Below, piece after piece: positions 48,427-60,778 of a stretch of 64,000 nt of DNA; the stretch's first letter is position 1; every line of letters starts with the position of its first letter. This DNA comes from Cryptomeria japonica (taxonomy: Eukaryota; Streptophyta; Pinopsida; Cupressales; Cupressaceae), in NCBI RefSeq assembly GCF_030272615.1, contig NW_026729266.1, positions 56,916-120,915 of the forward strand, given 5' to 3'. A program made the position numbers and the translations under genes. The notes below the pieces were generated by a model that was not told the origin of the DNA, ran no database searches, and saw nothing but the letters and a program-made list of their open reading frames with translations.

Positions 48427-49800
48427 AATTCAAGGATGTATTTCTAGAGGAATTACCCGGCTTACCCCCCTAAAAGGAAGTTTTACTTTTCTATCGACGT
48501 ACTACCCAGAGCTGAACTAGTGTCAAGGGCACCTTACCGAATGAACACAACTAAATTACAAAAGCTCGAGATGCAATTAGAGGAGCTCTTAGCTAAGGGA
48601 TTAATAAGGCCAAGTATATCACCATGGGGAGTGCCAGTCTTATTTGTTAAGAAGAAGGATGGAACCTTAAGACTATGCATCGACTATAGGATGATGAACA
48701 AGGTCACAATAAAGAATAGGTATCCCTTACCTCGAATAGAGGATCTTTTTGACCAAATGAAAGGAGCAGCAATTTTCTCAAGGATAGACCTCCGATCAGG
48801 ATACCATCATCTCAGAATTAAGGAGGAGGACATTTCGAAGACAACTTTCAGGACTAGATATGGGCATTATGGATTCACAGTAGTTCCTTTTGGTATAACC
48901 AATGCCCTAGCTGCATTTATGAACCTAATGAGTAGTGTACTCCATGATTACTTGGATAAATTTATTTTGGTATTTTTGGATGACATATTGATTTACTCTA
49001 GGAATGAGGAGCAACATTTAGTACACCTACAAATTGTTTTGCAAAGGTTGAGAGAACATAAGTTATATGAGAAATTGTCAAAATGTGCCTTCTTCGAGGA
49101 AAAGATTCACTACCTTGGGCATATAATATCAAGGAAGGAATAGCAGTTGATCCAGATAAGATAAAGGCAATAGTAGAATGGCTGATCCCTAAAAATGTCT
49201 TAGAGGTAAGAAGCTTTATGGGGCTAGCGGGTTACTATAGGAGGTTTGTGGAAGGATTCTCTAAGATAGCAAACCCCATCACCTCATTATAGAGGAAGGG
49301 TAAAAGGTTTGTGTGGACATAACAAAGTGATAAGACATTCCAAATTTTGAAAGGGAAACTAACTTCAACACCCATTTTAAAAGTACCAGATCCAAATGGG
49401 CACTTCATAGTCATAACTAACGCTTCTATTGAAGGTTTAGGAGGAGTACTTGTCCAAGATGAAGGGGTAGTAGCTTATGAATCTAGGAAGTTGAAGACTC
49501 GTGAAGTTAATTATGCACCCCACGACTTAGAGTTAGCAATGATTGTGCATGCCCTATAGAAATGGAGACACTTCTTACTAGGGAAGCCCTTTGAGTTAAA
49601 GTCAGATAACCAAGGACTAAAGTACATCTTTACCCAACCCCACTTAAATGCTAGACAAAGAATGTGGTTAGAGTTTCTAAGTGAATATAATTTTGAAATT
49701 GAATATATTAAGGGGAAGGAAAATAAGGTGGCAGATGCTTTGTGTAGGAGGAGACACTTAATGACTATAGCAACATTCAAAACTTCTTTCAAAAGGCAAG
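48427..49800 (+). pseudogene. Chromovirus reverse transcriptase and RNase H
   Basis: [22 protein letters not shown], the [20 protein letters not shown] block, [18 protein letters not shown], and the catalytic box [11 protein letters not shown] (about 48970). It is open over 48520-49143, then a frameshift near 49130 moves the reading into the frame of [17 protein letters not shown]. Stops fall near 49290, 49320 and 49557. RNase H has HFIVITNASIEGLGGVLVQD, where the usual TDAS is TNAS, so the first catalytic Asp is Asn (one G-to-A change). The type matches chromoviruses such as Tekay/Del. Confidence 0.9.
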
Positions 49801-49959
49801 TAATGGATGAGCAGGGACATGACCCATGGTATGAGCAAGTCAAATTGACTTTAGAATATGATCCAACCGATCCTAAGGTTGAAGGGTATACATTGGATGA
49901 GGATGGGATGCTTAGATACAATAATAGAATCTATATTCCTAATTCAGGAGACTTAAGGG

Positions 49960-51107
49960 AAGTAGTCTTGTTGGAGGCTCATAATGCCCCTTATTTAGGT
50001 CACCCAGGATTTAACAAACTTTATGCAGACCTAAAGAAGTTATACTTTTGGTAAGGGAGGAAGAATGACATAGTTAAGTATGTGGCTAAATGTTTGGAGT
50101 GTCAAAGAGTATAGGTAGAACATAGACATCCAGCTGGATTATTACCTTTACATGATGTACCTCAACACAAGTGGCAAGTTATTAGCATGGATTTTGTGCA
50201 AGGGTTACCCACATCACCTTCTAGGAATGATACAATAATGGTGGTAATTGACAAACTCACTAAGGTGGCACACTTTATACCAGGGAATCTGATGGATGAT
50301 GCACCTACCTTGGCTAGGCTCTTTGTTAAGGAAATATTTTGGTTGCATGGAATGCTGGAGAAAATCATATCAGATAGAGATGCTAGATTCACTTCAAGGT
50401 TTTGGACAACTCTTCAATTAGCTATGAAAACTCAACTAGATTTTAGCACTGCATACCATCCTGAAACCGATGGTCAAACAGAAAGGACAAATCAAATTAT
50501 GGAAGACCTATTTCACATGTACTGTATGAACCAACAAAAGAAATGGGAAGAGTACCTACCTCTTGTAGAATTTGCTTACAATAATACATATCAAACATCT
50601 TTGGGAATGACACCTTTCGAAGCATTGTATGGTAGACCATGTCGAACACCTTTGAGTTGGGATAATCTTGAAGATAGAGTAATTGTTGGACCAGATATGT
50701 TGAAGGAGATGGAAAGGAAAACTAAGGAAATTAGGCAGAGATTGAAGGAAGCCTCAGATAGGCAAAAAATTTATGCAGACAAAAACAAGACACCAAGGGA
50801 GTTTGAGGTGGGAGAGAAAGTCTTCCTAAGGGTTAGGCCGCACAAGGGTTCCATAAGGTTTAGGAAAAAGACCAAGCTTGCACCTCGTTATGTTAGACCT
50901 TTTGAAATTTTGGAAAGTATTAATCCAGTTGTATACCAGTTGGCCTTACCTCCCCAGTTGAGCCAAATCCATGATGTCTTCCATGTATCTCTTCTTAAAA
51001 AGTATGTACCTGATGAGAAACATATTTTGAATTGGGATGCTTTACAGGTCCAGGAAATGGGAGGAAAAATGATAAAGCCATTCAAATTCTTGGAGGGGCA
51101 CCAGTGC
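49960..51107 (+). pseudogene. Chromovirus integrase
   Basis: The HHCC finger is HNAPYLGHPGFNKLY...CLECQR, with stops at 50054 and 50114. The catalytic core is then open for 307 codons (50187-51110): first Asp in ISMDFVQGLP, second in ISDRDARFTSRFW, Glu in HPETDGQTERTNQIMED. The C-terminal GPF/Y-type module reads LAPRYVRPFEILESINPVVY with QIHDVFHVSLLKKYVPD. The catalytic triad is intact but the frame is interrupted upstream. Confidence 0.9.
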
Positions 51108-51227
51108 TAATTGCACAACAGAGAGGTTGATCAATGCAGAGTACAATGGAACCAGTATGTTTAATAGAATGCCGGATGGGAAGATACTAGGGAAATGCAA
51201 CAGTTGTTTCCTTTTTTGTTTTAAACT
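51108..51227 (+). pseudogene. Chromodomain-like C-terminus
   Basis: In the integrase frame, after a stop, the sequence reads REVDQCRVQWNQYV, two stops, NAGWEDTREMQQLFPFLF and a final stop at 51222. The VxW...(A/G)xWE...(M)xxxFP pattern fits the chromodomain tail of plant chromoviruses, which directs integration to marked chromatin. Two stops and loss of aromatic positions suggest decay. Confidence 0.6.
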
Positions 51228-51289
51228 AACCATGAACTATAGACTCTTTTGGATACATTCAATAAGTGCATCAGAACGATGCACAAATT

Positions 51290-51302
51290 AAGGGGGGGAG
51301 GA
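51290..51302 (+). promoter_or_regulatory. Polypurine tract of the chromovirus
   Basis: AAGGGGGGGAGGA is immediately followed by the 3' LTR start TGTCAC. Confidence 0.85.
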
Positions 51303-52477
51303 TGTCACAACCCTCCTTTATCACTTTTTGATTTAAATACAATTCTATTATATTTTTGGTTAAACTATTTAAAATGATTGAATAAATAATATAAAAGAAT
51401 AATAATAAGCACACACACAAACTTGGAGAGTATAATTCAAAGGCATTATTTTTATTTTTTTTCCCACTCCCAATTATCGCACATGTTGTAGCAAGAATTA
51501 GAAGCTTCTAGAGGAATCCCCACCACCTTGCATGTAACTCCCCCACTAAGTTTTTAATCAATTTGCATGAGTCCAATATTGGAAAAGAATCTCTTTTTTT
51601 AATTAAATTCTCTAGATAATGGAATTGAGGGATTTTTCTTATAAAATTGTATGCAAGTTTCAAAGAAGGGAGTTGATTATGTTTTGAAGAAAATTTTCCA
51701 AGTTTTTAGTAGTAGGATCTTCTTGGTAGTCTCATTTTCGTTGCAGGATTTGTTAAGTTTTTGTTTGAAAGATTTCTCTCAAGTGGCAAGGAAGGATCTA
51801 AGGAGGATAGCTAGAAGGTTGGATTCAACATCGAACTTCGCTAAGCCAGGTTCTTCTCTTGTTATTTCACATTCTCATATGAGAAAATGGTATTATCCAA
51901 AAACATAGCTTCTAGATTTTTCTTTATAAAATTTTATTTTGTGATAATATTGAAAAGATAGCTTATTTGTTTGTTTAATTTTTTCCTTAGAGAAGAAATA
52001 TCAGATCTTTCTTGCATGTGAAAGATAGCTTTATTATTTGTTTTAGAAAATATCAGATCTTGCTTTTCTTCTCTCTTTTTCATTTACTGGATTGGAAATT
52101 TAAATATAATTCTTTTCTTACATTTAAAATCTTACTTCCCTACGAACAGAAAATGCTTAATAATAAGATATAAATCTCATGTAATCATTTCTCTCTGAAA
52201 ATAATCCTCTGTGTTATTCATCTCTGTGAATAATTCCTTATTCTCATTTGATTTCATGAATATTTTTATCTGGTTATATACTTCTCTCTGTGAATATTAG
52301 TTGAAATGGAGGAATATACTTCTCTATGAATAATCCTCTGTGTTATTTATCTCTGTGAGTAATTCCTTATTCTCATTTGATTTCATGAATATTTTTATCT
52401 TGTTACACACTTCTCTCTGTGAATATTAGTTGCAATGGAGGAATATATTTCTCTGTGAATAATCCTCTATGGAAATC

Positions 52478-52978
52478 TAATTATCTGTTTATTTGCTGAA
52501 GCAAATCTCTCTCTGTTTTTATTTCCTGTGAAATCAATTTCTAATTATCTGTTTATTGCTGAAGCAAATCCCTCTCTATTTTTATTTCCAGTGAAATCAA
52601 CTTCTAATTATCTGTTTATTGCTGAAGCAAATCTCTCTCTTTTTTTATTTCCTATGAAATCAATTTTTAATTATTTGTTTATTGCTGAAGCAAATCTCTC
52701 TCTATTTTTATTTCTTGTGAAATCAATTTCTAATTATCTGTTTATTGCTGAAACAAATCTCTCTCTATTTTTATTTCCTGTGAAATCAATTTCTATATGT
52801 GTTTATTGCTAAAGCAAATCTCTCTCTATTTTTATTTCCTGTGAATTCAATTTCTAATTATCTGTTTATTGCTGAAGCAAATCTCTCTCTATTTTTATTT
52901 CCTGTGAAATCAATTTCTAATTATCTGTTTTATTTGCTGAAGCTAATCTCTCTATTTTCATTTCCTATGAAGTCAATT
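52478..52978 (+). repeat. 63-bp minisatellite in the 3' LTR, about 8 copies
   Basis: It has the same unit as in the 5' LTR. One unit near 52793 is shortened (TTTCTATATGTGTTTATTGC), which breaks the open frame present in the other LTR. Confidence 0.88.
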
Positions 52979-55040
52979 TAAAATAATTACCTACCTCTGC
53001 GATAACTTGATTATCTATTTTATTCATGTTCTTATTTTCATAAATACTCTTTTTGTTTATATATATCATTAAATAATTGGGAATGTAAACCATATATATA
53101 TATATATATATATATATAAATTTTTTATTTCAAATGATAAAATATATTAAATGTTGCAAAGTGATAATAATTTAGCAAACGACATGTTCTTGAAAATCAT
53201 TTTGAAAAATATCGGGCGGCGTGCATGGGGGAGGCGGTTATTGTCACCGTCAGGGAAGTGGTACCCTGCACTTTACCTGCGGTCACTATCACGACAGTGG
53301 CCGTAGGGTAGTGGAGGGGACCACAGGGTCCCCTCATCACTGTGGGCCTACTTCCGTAGACCCACAGTAGTGATGGGACCCATGGGCCCCACTCCCCACT
53401 AACCCTTAAACAAAAAAATTCGCATATCTTTCCGTTTTTTAAAACTTTTTTTTATAAATATAAATGTATAAATTGCAATTTAGAAATTGTTATTTTTTTT
53501 CCTTAGTATAAACTTTAAGTTATTAAATTTAACTTAGAAAAATTTATAGATATTGGGGATTATTGTGTAGTAAATTCATAATTAATTTATCTATAGTAAA
53601 TTTTATAATTGTAAATTATATTATATCAAATGTTATAAATAGAATCATTCAATCTATTAGGATCCATTGGGGCACTTAGTTGGTATATAGCAATTAATTC
53701 GTATTAATATAATTCAAACCAAATGTCTAAGCGAGTTGCTATTTTTGGGACCAATGGCTCTACAAGTGATTTTTCTCATGGTATAAATCAACACATTTCT
53801 CAACCTTGCATGTAACTTATGCCATCCTTGCTTCATGCGAATTACTTATACTTTATTTGCATTTTATTAATGACAAAGTTACATTTTCTTCATCTTCATG
53901 CAAGTCACACGTTTAATTATTAATATGCAAGTTTCATAATTGTCATTTTTACGCAAGTTATATTTCAAGTTTCGAATAATAAATAAGTTAGTTATGGTTT
54001 TTATTCTACATGATTCATCAAGTTGTTATTTCAATTAATTAAATTATACATGTTCAATTAAGTAATTGTTTTCAAGCATGATGTTTTCATAGCTCTTAGT
54101 TAGAAAATTAAATAAAGGAAGATGGAAACCAAAACCTAACAGCGTTCGTATATACAGTGCCTCTGGGTCACGCTTACGGGTAATGTCGTCGTGTTGAACT
54201 ACTGCACTTAATGCCTAATTAATCTGCATCAACGACGTCTGTGGCATCGTCCCTATAAATTGTTAGGGAGTAATAAGGGACACTTGGAAGTTAAAATCCA
54301 AGGGGCGGGTAATCCCTCTTGGATCGATAATCTAACAAGATAATCCTTAAATGATTTTACATCCATTGAGTTAAACCATAGTAAACCCCCGTTAGTGTTG
54401 ATTAAGTAAAATGCTTTTATGAAATTGATTTAATCTTGAAGAGATATTGGTGATTGACAATTTGGTCAAGGGTGACGCTTATGATAGGTGTTAGGATGTA
54501 GTTGTTTTAGGCCACAAACAATAGGCCATCTTGAGCCTTTGTTTAAGTGCTACCACCATGGGTAGCAACCGCAGAGAAACTGTCTGCGACATTGACCCTA
54601 GAAAGGGTTGCGTACCCACTAATCAATTTACATCAAACCATAGAGTAGAAAATAGAACTACATACTTTACGACTTGATCCCGTGTCGAAACGGGTATGTA
54701 GGCAGTCTTGGGACGGAGTTGTTCCCAGTACTCATGCGTTCGTGGGTGGGGTCTAGGCTTGGTAAGGAAGGATTGAGTAGAATCCTAATTTGAAAGATAA
54801 GTATAATAAAATGGAGAAAGTAATTCAATGCATACTCGGAAGGAATCCCGTATGGATTCGCTTGACTTCCCGAGGCTTTAAGCCAAATTCCGAGGCAGAA
54901 TTCAAGCTTGTATTATGTTATTTAAATTACTCCTAAGGACAGCGACCTCGGTGCACTTCTGTTAGAAGAGTGTAGTACTTAGTGAGTGGCTCAGGACCCG
55001 AATGGTCCCGATGAGTCTAAGTCTCTGGCCAGAGCACCTC

Positions 55041-55190
55041 CTATCCCGATTGGATAGATGCCTACCCCGTATGGGTAGATGCCTATCCCGTATTGGATAG
55101 ATGAAATCTTATGTCCCGTATGGACAGATGCCTAACCCGTATGGTTAGATGCTCATCCCGGATGGATGAATGCCTAATCCAAATGTATGG
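55041..55190 (+). repeat. Array of short hairpins with covarying arms, 3' LTR
   Basis: Same series as in the 5' LTR. Here the loop region is more often CGTAT (CTACCCCGTATGGGTAG, TGTCCCGTATGGACA, CTAACCCGTATGGTTAG). The first unit reads CTATCCCGATTGGATAG where the 5' LTR has CCAATCTTGATTGG. An isolated unit of the same type lies at 54843-54859 (GAATCC/GGATTC). Confidence 0.85.
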
Positions 55191-55789
55191 ATGCCCAGAG
55201 TATGCGATTGAATCAAACACAAATGATTAAATTAAACAAAAAAAAAGAATGGTCAATTTTGTTGAGTTAATTATGGTGAGTTATTACACTATATCCATCA
55301 TATCCATCAGATCGTTTTGAAACTACAATCGCATTTGACTTCAGCAATTTTTAACTTGTTTCTCGCTATATAATACAAACAATTCTTTTGATTAGTGCTT
55401 ATACTTTCCAAATAGCTGTTGCTAAACAATAAAACAAAAAATGATCTCTTTTTGATTGGCAATCAGGATCTCCTTTGGCTCTTGCAACGGAAACCTTGAC
55501 TTTTGCAGACTGACTTGGCGATTTTCATAATTTCTACTTTGGCACTTCTGTATTTTTTGTGACATCTCCTTTTAACAATGATTTGTCATTTCACAACGAC
55601 AAAACATTAAACAGTGAACTCTTCTTCTTCCAGCAGTTAGACTTAGTTTTTGACTACAAAAATCTCTGTCTCCACTATTTTCAACAGATGGCAGGTTCCA
55701 TCCGACTGTTGCAATCATTCAAATGAATATTTCTTGGCAACTGCTAGCATGGCCCATGATCCTCTACTCCTAGTAAGCATGACCGACAT

Positions 55790-55802
55790 GGCTCTGATAC
55801 CA
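55790..55802 (-). promoter_or_regulatory. Primer binding site of the split element
   Basis: The minus strand reads TGGTATCAGAGCC, a full match to the initiator-Met site. Confidence 0.75.
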
Positions 55803-55804
55803 CA

Positions 55805-56332
55805 TGAAGAAGGAAACAGGGGGAGAGCAAAAATAAAGGAAAATAGGCGAAGAACAAAAATAAAGGAAAACAGACATAAACATTTATATTGTTCAAAATA
55901 AAATATTACTCTTGACTGAACAAGTTGACCTATGGCTCGTTCATACAATCACCATTACATAAACTGAAACATCTTGCAATTAACTAAGATTTTACTTCTT
56001 GCTTCAAACTTGACAGATTACACCTTACATCTTATAGCTCTTACGGAGCTGGACTCTGAGAAGAGTGAATACAAAACATAGAGTTATGCATTATATAGAA
56101 CTTGGCGCATATGGTAGATAAAGAGAGAAGATAATAAAATAATACTTTCTAAGTCACCCACAATCTATGTGAAATCTATAGTTAAGACAGTTGACAGGTT
56201 GAAAGATATCAAATCAAATCTTGCCAAAATATTTCTTCATTGCTTGTCTTCAATGCGAAAGAGATATGATGTGCATACAGAGGAGATGAGACATGACAGG
56301 TTAGTCAGGGGTCGTTGGGAGCAATCCCAACA
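55805..56332 (-). repeat. 5' LTR of the split minus-strand element
   Basis: 528 bp. On the minus strand it starts TGTTGGGATTGCTCCCAACG and ends CTTCTTCA, two bases before the primer site. Confidence 0.65.
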
Positions 56333-58738
56333 ATATTAATCTCAAGGTGGTTTCGCATTTTTTGATGCATGTACTATGCTAGATATTTTTTTGGTTGATG
56401 ACACCCCCATTGAGGTGTGTGAGAGAGACTATTGATGTGGAATATAAAAAATTCAAGATGTGCTTTATTTTCCCTCACTATTAAATAATATCCTATTATT
56501 TTATTAGACCATTCACACTAGTTTGATCGAAAAATGTTAAGATCAATCCTAATTCAATGGTTATAAGTCCATGGCTAATAGTGAGGAGAGCAATACAGTT
56601 AGTGCTGGCCTAACATGAAGGTGGTGCAGAAGGTTCAGCATTCTTTCTTTTCTGTCCCGAGCCAGATGAGTTGCAATCAGAGCCAGAGAAGTTGCAATGC
56701 TCAAAGAACTATAATCGAGCGAGCGAGTGAGATGTATTTTAGTTCTATAGTTGTAGTGGGGAGAGAAGATCATTAAATTTGGATAGATTAGAGGAAAAGG
56801 GTTCTTGAAAGTCTTCGGCACTGGTTAATGTAAATAATTTGCACCAGTTGTAAAAATGAACTCTATCTAAATCACACTTTTTATCACTACAACATGTTAC
56901 TTGGAGATTCAATAGATATGAAGAGTTTATTCCATGATGAAGACATTGAAGAGAAGATATAGATGGAAAAACAATAAGATTTTCTATAGATGCCTTAGGT
57001 TGCAAGCTTAGAAGATCTATATGTGACCTAATATTGGCCCCTTATGCTTGGTATGTCTTGAGATATACTTAATATCATATAGTTTAGTTTTCTTGTTTTT
57101 ATTTTGATTTGAGCTTATATATTATACAATAAGATGATTAAATCCTCATTCTAGTTTTATATGGTTAAAAGAACTATAAGAAGAAGATATATTTTTTTAA
57201 AATTAGCTACTAGTATAAAGAATGTCATAAAAAATAATACAATGATAATTAGTTTACAAAATGATTATAAATGCTTATCAATAAATAACTCAAAAGGTTA
57301 AAAAAAAAATTCTATTCTATTTTAATAAGAATGAAATAAATCTATCCTACACAATATTAAAATAACTTTTTTACTCCAGACTTGTAAGATTCATAAATCA
57401 AAACAATAATTAAAATAAATGTAATGTCTATGTTCTATTCATCACATATGTTAAGTAGATTTTAATATTACAAATCACACATATTTTATAATCAAATTCA
57501 AAATAAATATAATAAATAAAATAATTCATTTCATCATCAAGACACATTTCTCATTGATTGGCCCTACCTAATGGTCTATAATGAGAACTATCTCTTGTTG
57601 ATGCAACTACTTAATTTTCCTCAAAATTATAAAATAAGTATATTTAAAACACTAATTATTTCAATTATGCTTCTTCGAATATCACCTTCAAATATCACAT
57701 GATTAAACATTCCTTATGTGATTCCCTCAAGTTTTTATATAAGATGACTCATAATATTTTACTAAAGTTACATAATATTTTTTACCATTTTCATAAAAGT
57801 ATATTAGAAACAAGAAACTTATAAATAGGTAAGAAACTTATAAATAGGTAATTGCTATAATAAAATATTCCATCATAGATATTTGCTGACTAATCAATTA
57901 CATCTTCATGCTTGGTTATAGATACTCTTCTACAAATGATAAATAGTGTTTATTGGTTGCAAGAAAAACTGACATGAAGTTGATCCTTTGCATATCCTAT
58001 TTTTTATAAATTATAAAAATAAAATCAATTATTAGTAAACATGACTAGGTATATATTTTTAGGTATTTTAACTCAAATTCAATTAAGTAATTTATATTTT
58101 CATTTAATCCTATAAATGGCTTAGAGGATAGGGAGTATCATTAGAAAGAGTGAAATTATCATTAAAATAATATGGGTAATTATACATTAGCATGAGATAA
58201 ATAGGTATATAATTTAACATCATCTTCAACCACATTAAAAAGTAAAATATTCAATCTAACATAGCTTTAATACTATATTAGAGAACTATGAGAAAGAAAT
58301 TGGCTATAGTTGGCTTCTTAAGCTGCCAACTTAAGTACTTTTTTTAAGGGGTTCAAAAATTAGATGACACAAGATGAATTACTAGAAGATATTCATGATA
58401 TGATCCTTGAAGAAATTAATCCCAATGAGAACTAAACATTTTATAATCACATTTTTCATCTCCATCCTAGCCACATTGTACTGCAATCATTTATTGGAAA
58501 GGATCGACCTTGTTAGATCTAGTGAAAGTTACACTTTTAGCAATACCTCATTTTCCTATGTCTTTCCCCAAACCGGTAAATTTGCTATCCCTTTTTGGGC
58601 CTTGTTTTTGGATTTATTGTGCAAACCATGGGTTGGGACCTTATTCAAATGGAGCCACACAATTGCAACATGTTTTAATTAAATGGGGTTCTTTGGAATA
58701 AGGTGGTGAAGGGCAATTTTCTGAAAAACAGCTTCACT
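56333..58738. other. AT-rich non-coding stretch
   Basis: No gene is supported. A 91-codon frame at 58407-58682 (contains TSFSYVFPQTGKFAIPFWAL) is not recognised and has no clear context. Confidence 0.45.
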
Positions 58739-58922
58739 GGTAAAAATATCTTCTTCATTTATAAACTAGGAAAAGATTACATTTTATAGAAATACAAAAC
58801 ATTGTAGATATTTAAGAAAACACCTACTTCTAACTACCTGTTACTGTAGACATTTTAAGATGTCTAACAACTAGTTACATTATTGACCATTCACAGTAAT
58901 AATATTAAATATTACTCTAACA
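58739..58922 (-). repeat. 3' LTR fragment of a truncated copia element
   Basis: The inner edge is clear: the minus strand reads AAGGCAGGG (polypurine-like) and then TGTTAGAGTAATATT at 58922. The outer edge at about 58739 is a guess because there is no second LTR to compare. Confidence 0.5.
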
Positions 58923-59208
58923 CCCTGCCTTAATGGTCAATCTATCAAAAACACCAAATTGCCCCCTAAATTTTACAAAATTATCCAAGCTCAAAGATGG
59001 TGTGAGAATATTTGCAGTTTGCTGACGGAACATACTGCAACTAAATTGATCTGTCTTCTACCTGCTTGCAGATGTAGTGACAATGAAGCTCGACATGCTT
59101 GGTACATTCATGGAAGACTGGATTTTTGGCCAATTTGAGCACCCCTTGATTATCAATATATAAGGGAGAAGGACCTACTTCCGGCATCTGCATGTTAGAA
59201 AGCATTAT

Positions 59209-59682
59209 TCAGAGCCAAACTGCCTCACATGCGGCCTTAGCTGTTCCCTGGTATTCAACTTCGACGGAGGAAAGAGCCACGACCTGTCGCTTCTTGCTGC
59301 TCCACGTGATGACACTAGTACCCAAACTGAATACATACCCAGAAGTGGATTTTTTGTCATCCATTGATCTTGCCCAATCTGAGTCTGTATAACCAATCAA
59401 CTTTGGATCATTGCAACTGCTATACAAAATGCCATAGTCGGAAGTGCCTTTCACATTTTGGAACACTCGCCTTCTTGCAATCCAATGCTCATCTTTTGGG
59501 GTTGTCCTAAAGCGAGAGATGTAGTTGATAGCAAAATAGATGTTAGGTCTAGTGGCAGTGAGATAGATGAGGTTGCCTATTAGTTGTCTGAATTCGGTTT
59601 CATCTACTGCAGGTGAATCAGACTTGGCTGATAACTTCAGCCCTTTCTCCATGGGTGTGGAAGCAGGTTTACAATCTTGCAT
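59209..59682 (-). pseudogene. Copia RNase H (second element)
   Basis: It reads CKPASTPMEKGLKLS, TATRPNIYFAINYISRF, YTDSDWARSMDDKKSTSGYV (first Asp) and VVALSSVEVEYQGTAKAACE (Glu region). The third acidic segment (YIDNQGVLKLAKNPVFH) follows after about 59205 in another frame. The order RT then RNase H, with the 3' LTR below, fits copia on the minus strand. Confidence 0.85.
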
Positions 59683-60771
59683 TCAAAACTTGTCAAGCAA
59701 TCTATAGGCATACTTGGACTGTGAAATAAAGATACTGTCACCAGACTGCCACACTTTGACACCTAAGCAATAATGGAGAAGCCCCAAATCTGTAATGTCA
59801 AAAGATTCGCACAAGTCCCATTTGATGGCTATAATCAAATGTGCTAAATTACCAGTAATCATCAAGTCAACCATGTAGACAACAATATCATCACCGAAAA
59901 TTTTTACATATAGATTAGTGCCAGAGGGACTGCGCTGAAAACCATGTTCAACCAAATACTGATCAATATTGAAGTACCAAGCCTGAGGGGCTTGCTTGAA
60001 GCCATATAGGGATTTTATCAATCTACAAACCTGATGTTCCTTACCAGGATCCTTGAAGCCAGGAGGTTGAATCATATAAAAAATTTCTTGCAACTCACCA
60101 TTGAGTAATGCACTCTTAACATCCATCTAGTGAATTTTTTATCCAAATTGAGCTACAATGGTGAGAAGAAGATGAATGGTATTCATCTTGGTAGTAGGAG
60201 CAAAACTCTTCTCATAGTCAATACCCTCCGACTGTGTAAAATCCCGAGCAACCAATCTAGCCTTGTACTTATCCAAAGTACCATCTGCATGATACTTGAC
60301 TTTGTAAACCCATTTACAACTAATAGTTTTCTTCCTCGGAGGCAAATTCAAAAGAACCCAAGTGTTATTCTTTAGAAGACTATGGTATTCTATCTCCATA
60401 GCCTTTTCCCACTCATGAATTCCTTTAGCCTCAAAATATGTTTGGGGCTCATGGATGCTGTGGATGTTGGGCATAAGTGCAAGGTTGACTATATTTTGTT
60501 GCTTTCTCTTGCAGTGAACTAATCTATCCTCAAGAATATGATCATCATGAAGATGTCTTATAGTCTTGGCCCACAATTTAGGCCTAAGGGTAAAAGTTCC
60601 AACATCTAGCATTGGAGGAACAACATCCTTTGGAGTTGCTGGAGTAAAATCATCTAGATGTGAATCTTGTGAAAAATCAGGTGGTGTTGGAATAGTAGAT
60701 TCCTCATCTTTAGAGTTAGAATGCTTTGAAACCCTCCCATCATGGGAACCAAGAGGAAGATGAACCAACAT
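59683..60771 (-). pseudogene. Copia reverse transcriptase (second element)
   Basis: The upstream frame (60139-60771) carries WEKAMEIEYHSLLKNNTWVL, SCKWVYKVKYHADGTLDKYK and ARLVARDFTQSEGIDYEKSF. The next (59683-60126) starts MDVKSALLNGELQEIFYMIQ and has KSLYGFKQAPQAWY. The catalytic YVDD box reads YMVDL, so one Asp is lost. A stop falls at the junction near 60127. Confidence 0.87.
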
Positions 60772-60778
60772 CAGGAGT

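Larger units (their letters stand above)
43913..55288 (+). mobile_element. Chromovirus-type Ty3/gypsy element with 4-kb LTRs and no gag
   Basis: LTRs at 43913-47923 (4011 bp) and 51303-55288 (3986 bp) flank only 3379 bp. CTATA at 43908-43912 and 55289-55293 is the target duplication. A primer site (47924-47937, TGTAGTATCAGAGC) and a polypurine tract (51290-51302) adjoin the LTRs. The internal region has a protease remnant, RT, RNase H, integrase and a chromodomain-like tail, but just about 220 bp separates the primer site from protease, leaving no room for gag. Stops and a frameshift break pol. The LTRs are collinear throughout. Confidence 0.93.
51303..55288 (+). repeat. 3' LTR of the chromovirus (3986 bp)
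   Basis: It is collinear with the 5' LTR, with the same internal repeats in the same order; the TA run is shorter. It directly follows the polypurine tract AGGGGGGGAGGA. Confidence 0.93.
42876..56332 (-). mobile_element. Older minus-strand LTR element split by the chromovirus
   Basis: A right LTR at 55805-56332 has an initiator-Met primer site (55790-55802; minus strand TGGTATCAGAGCC) at its inner edge. A left LTR remnant (42876-42949) matches only the last 75 bp of the right LTR (AGAGATATGATG...CCAACA) and is followed by a polypurine-like tract (minus AAGGAGAAG). Between them, 42950-43912 and 55294-55789 are its internal sequence, interrupted at CTATA by the chromovirus. No gag or pol motif was recognised in the internal pieces, so it was probably non-autonomous. 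The left LTR is mostly deleted. Confidence 0.65.

Noticed and set aside
58407-58682. 91-codon ORF as a host gene
   Set aside because: No recognised motif, no splice or promoter context, and another frame overlaps it; nothing supports expression.
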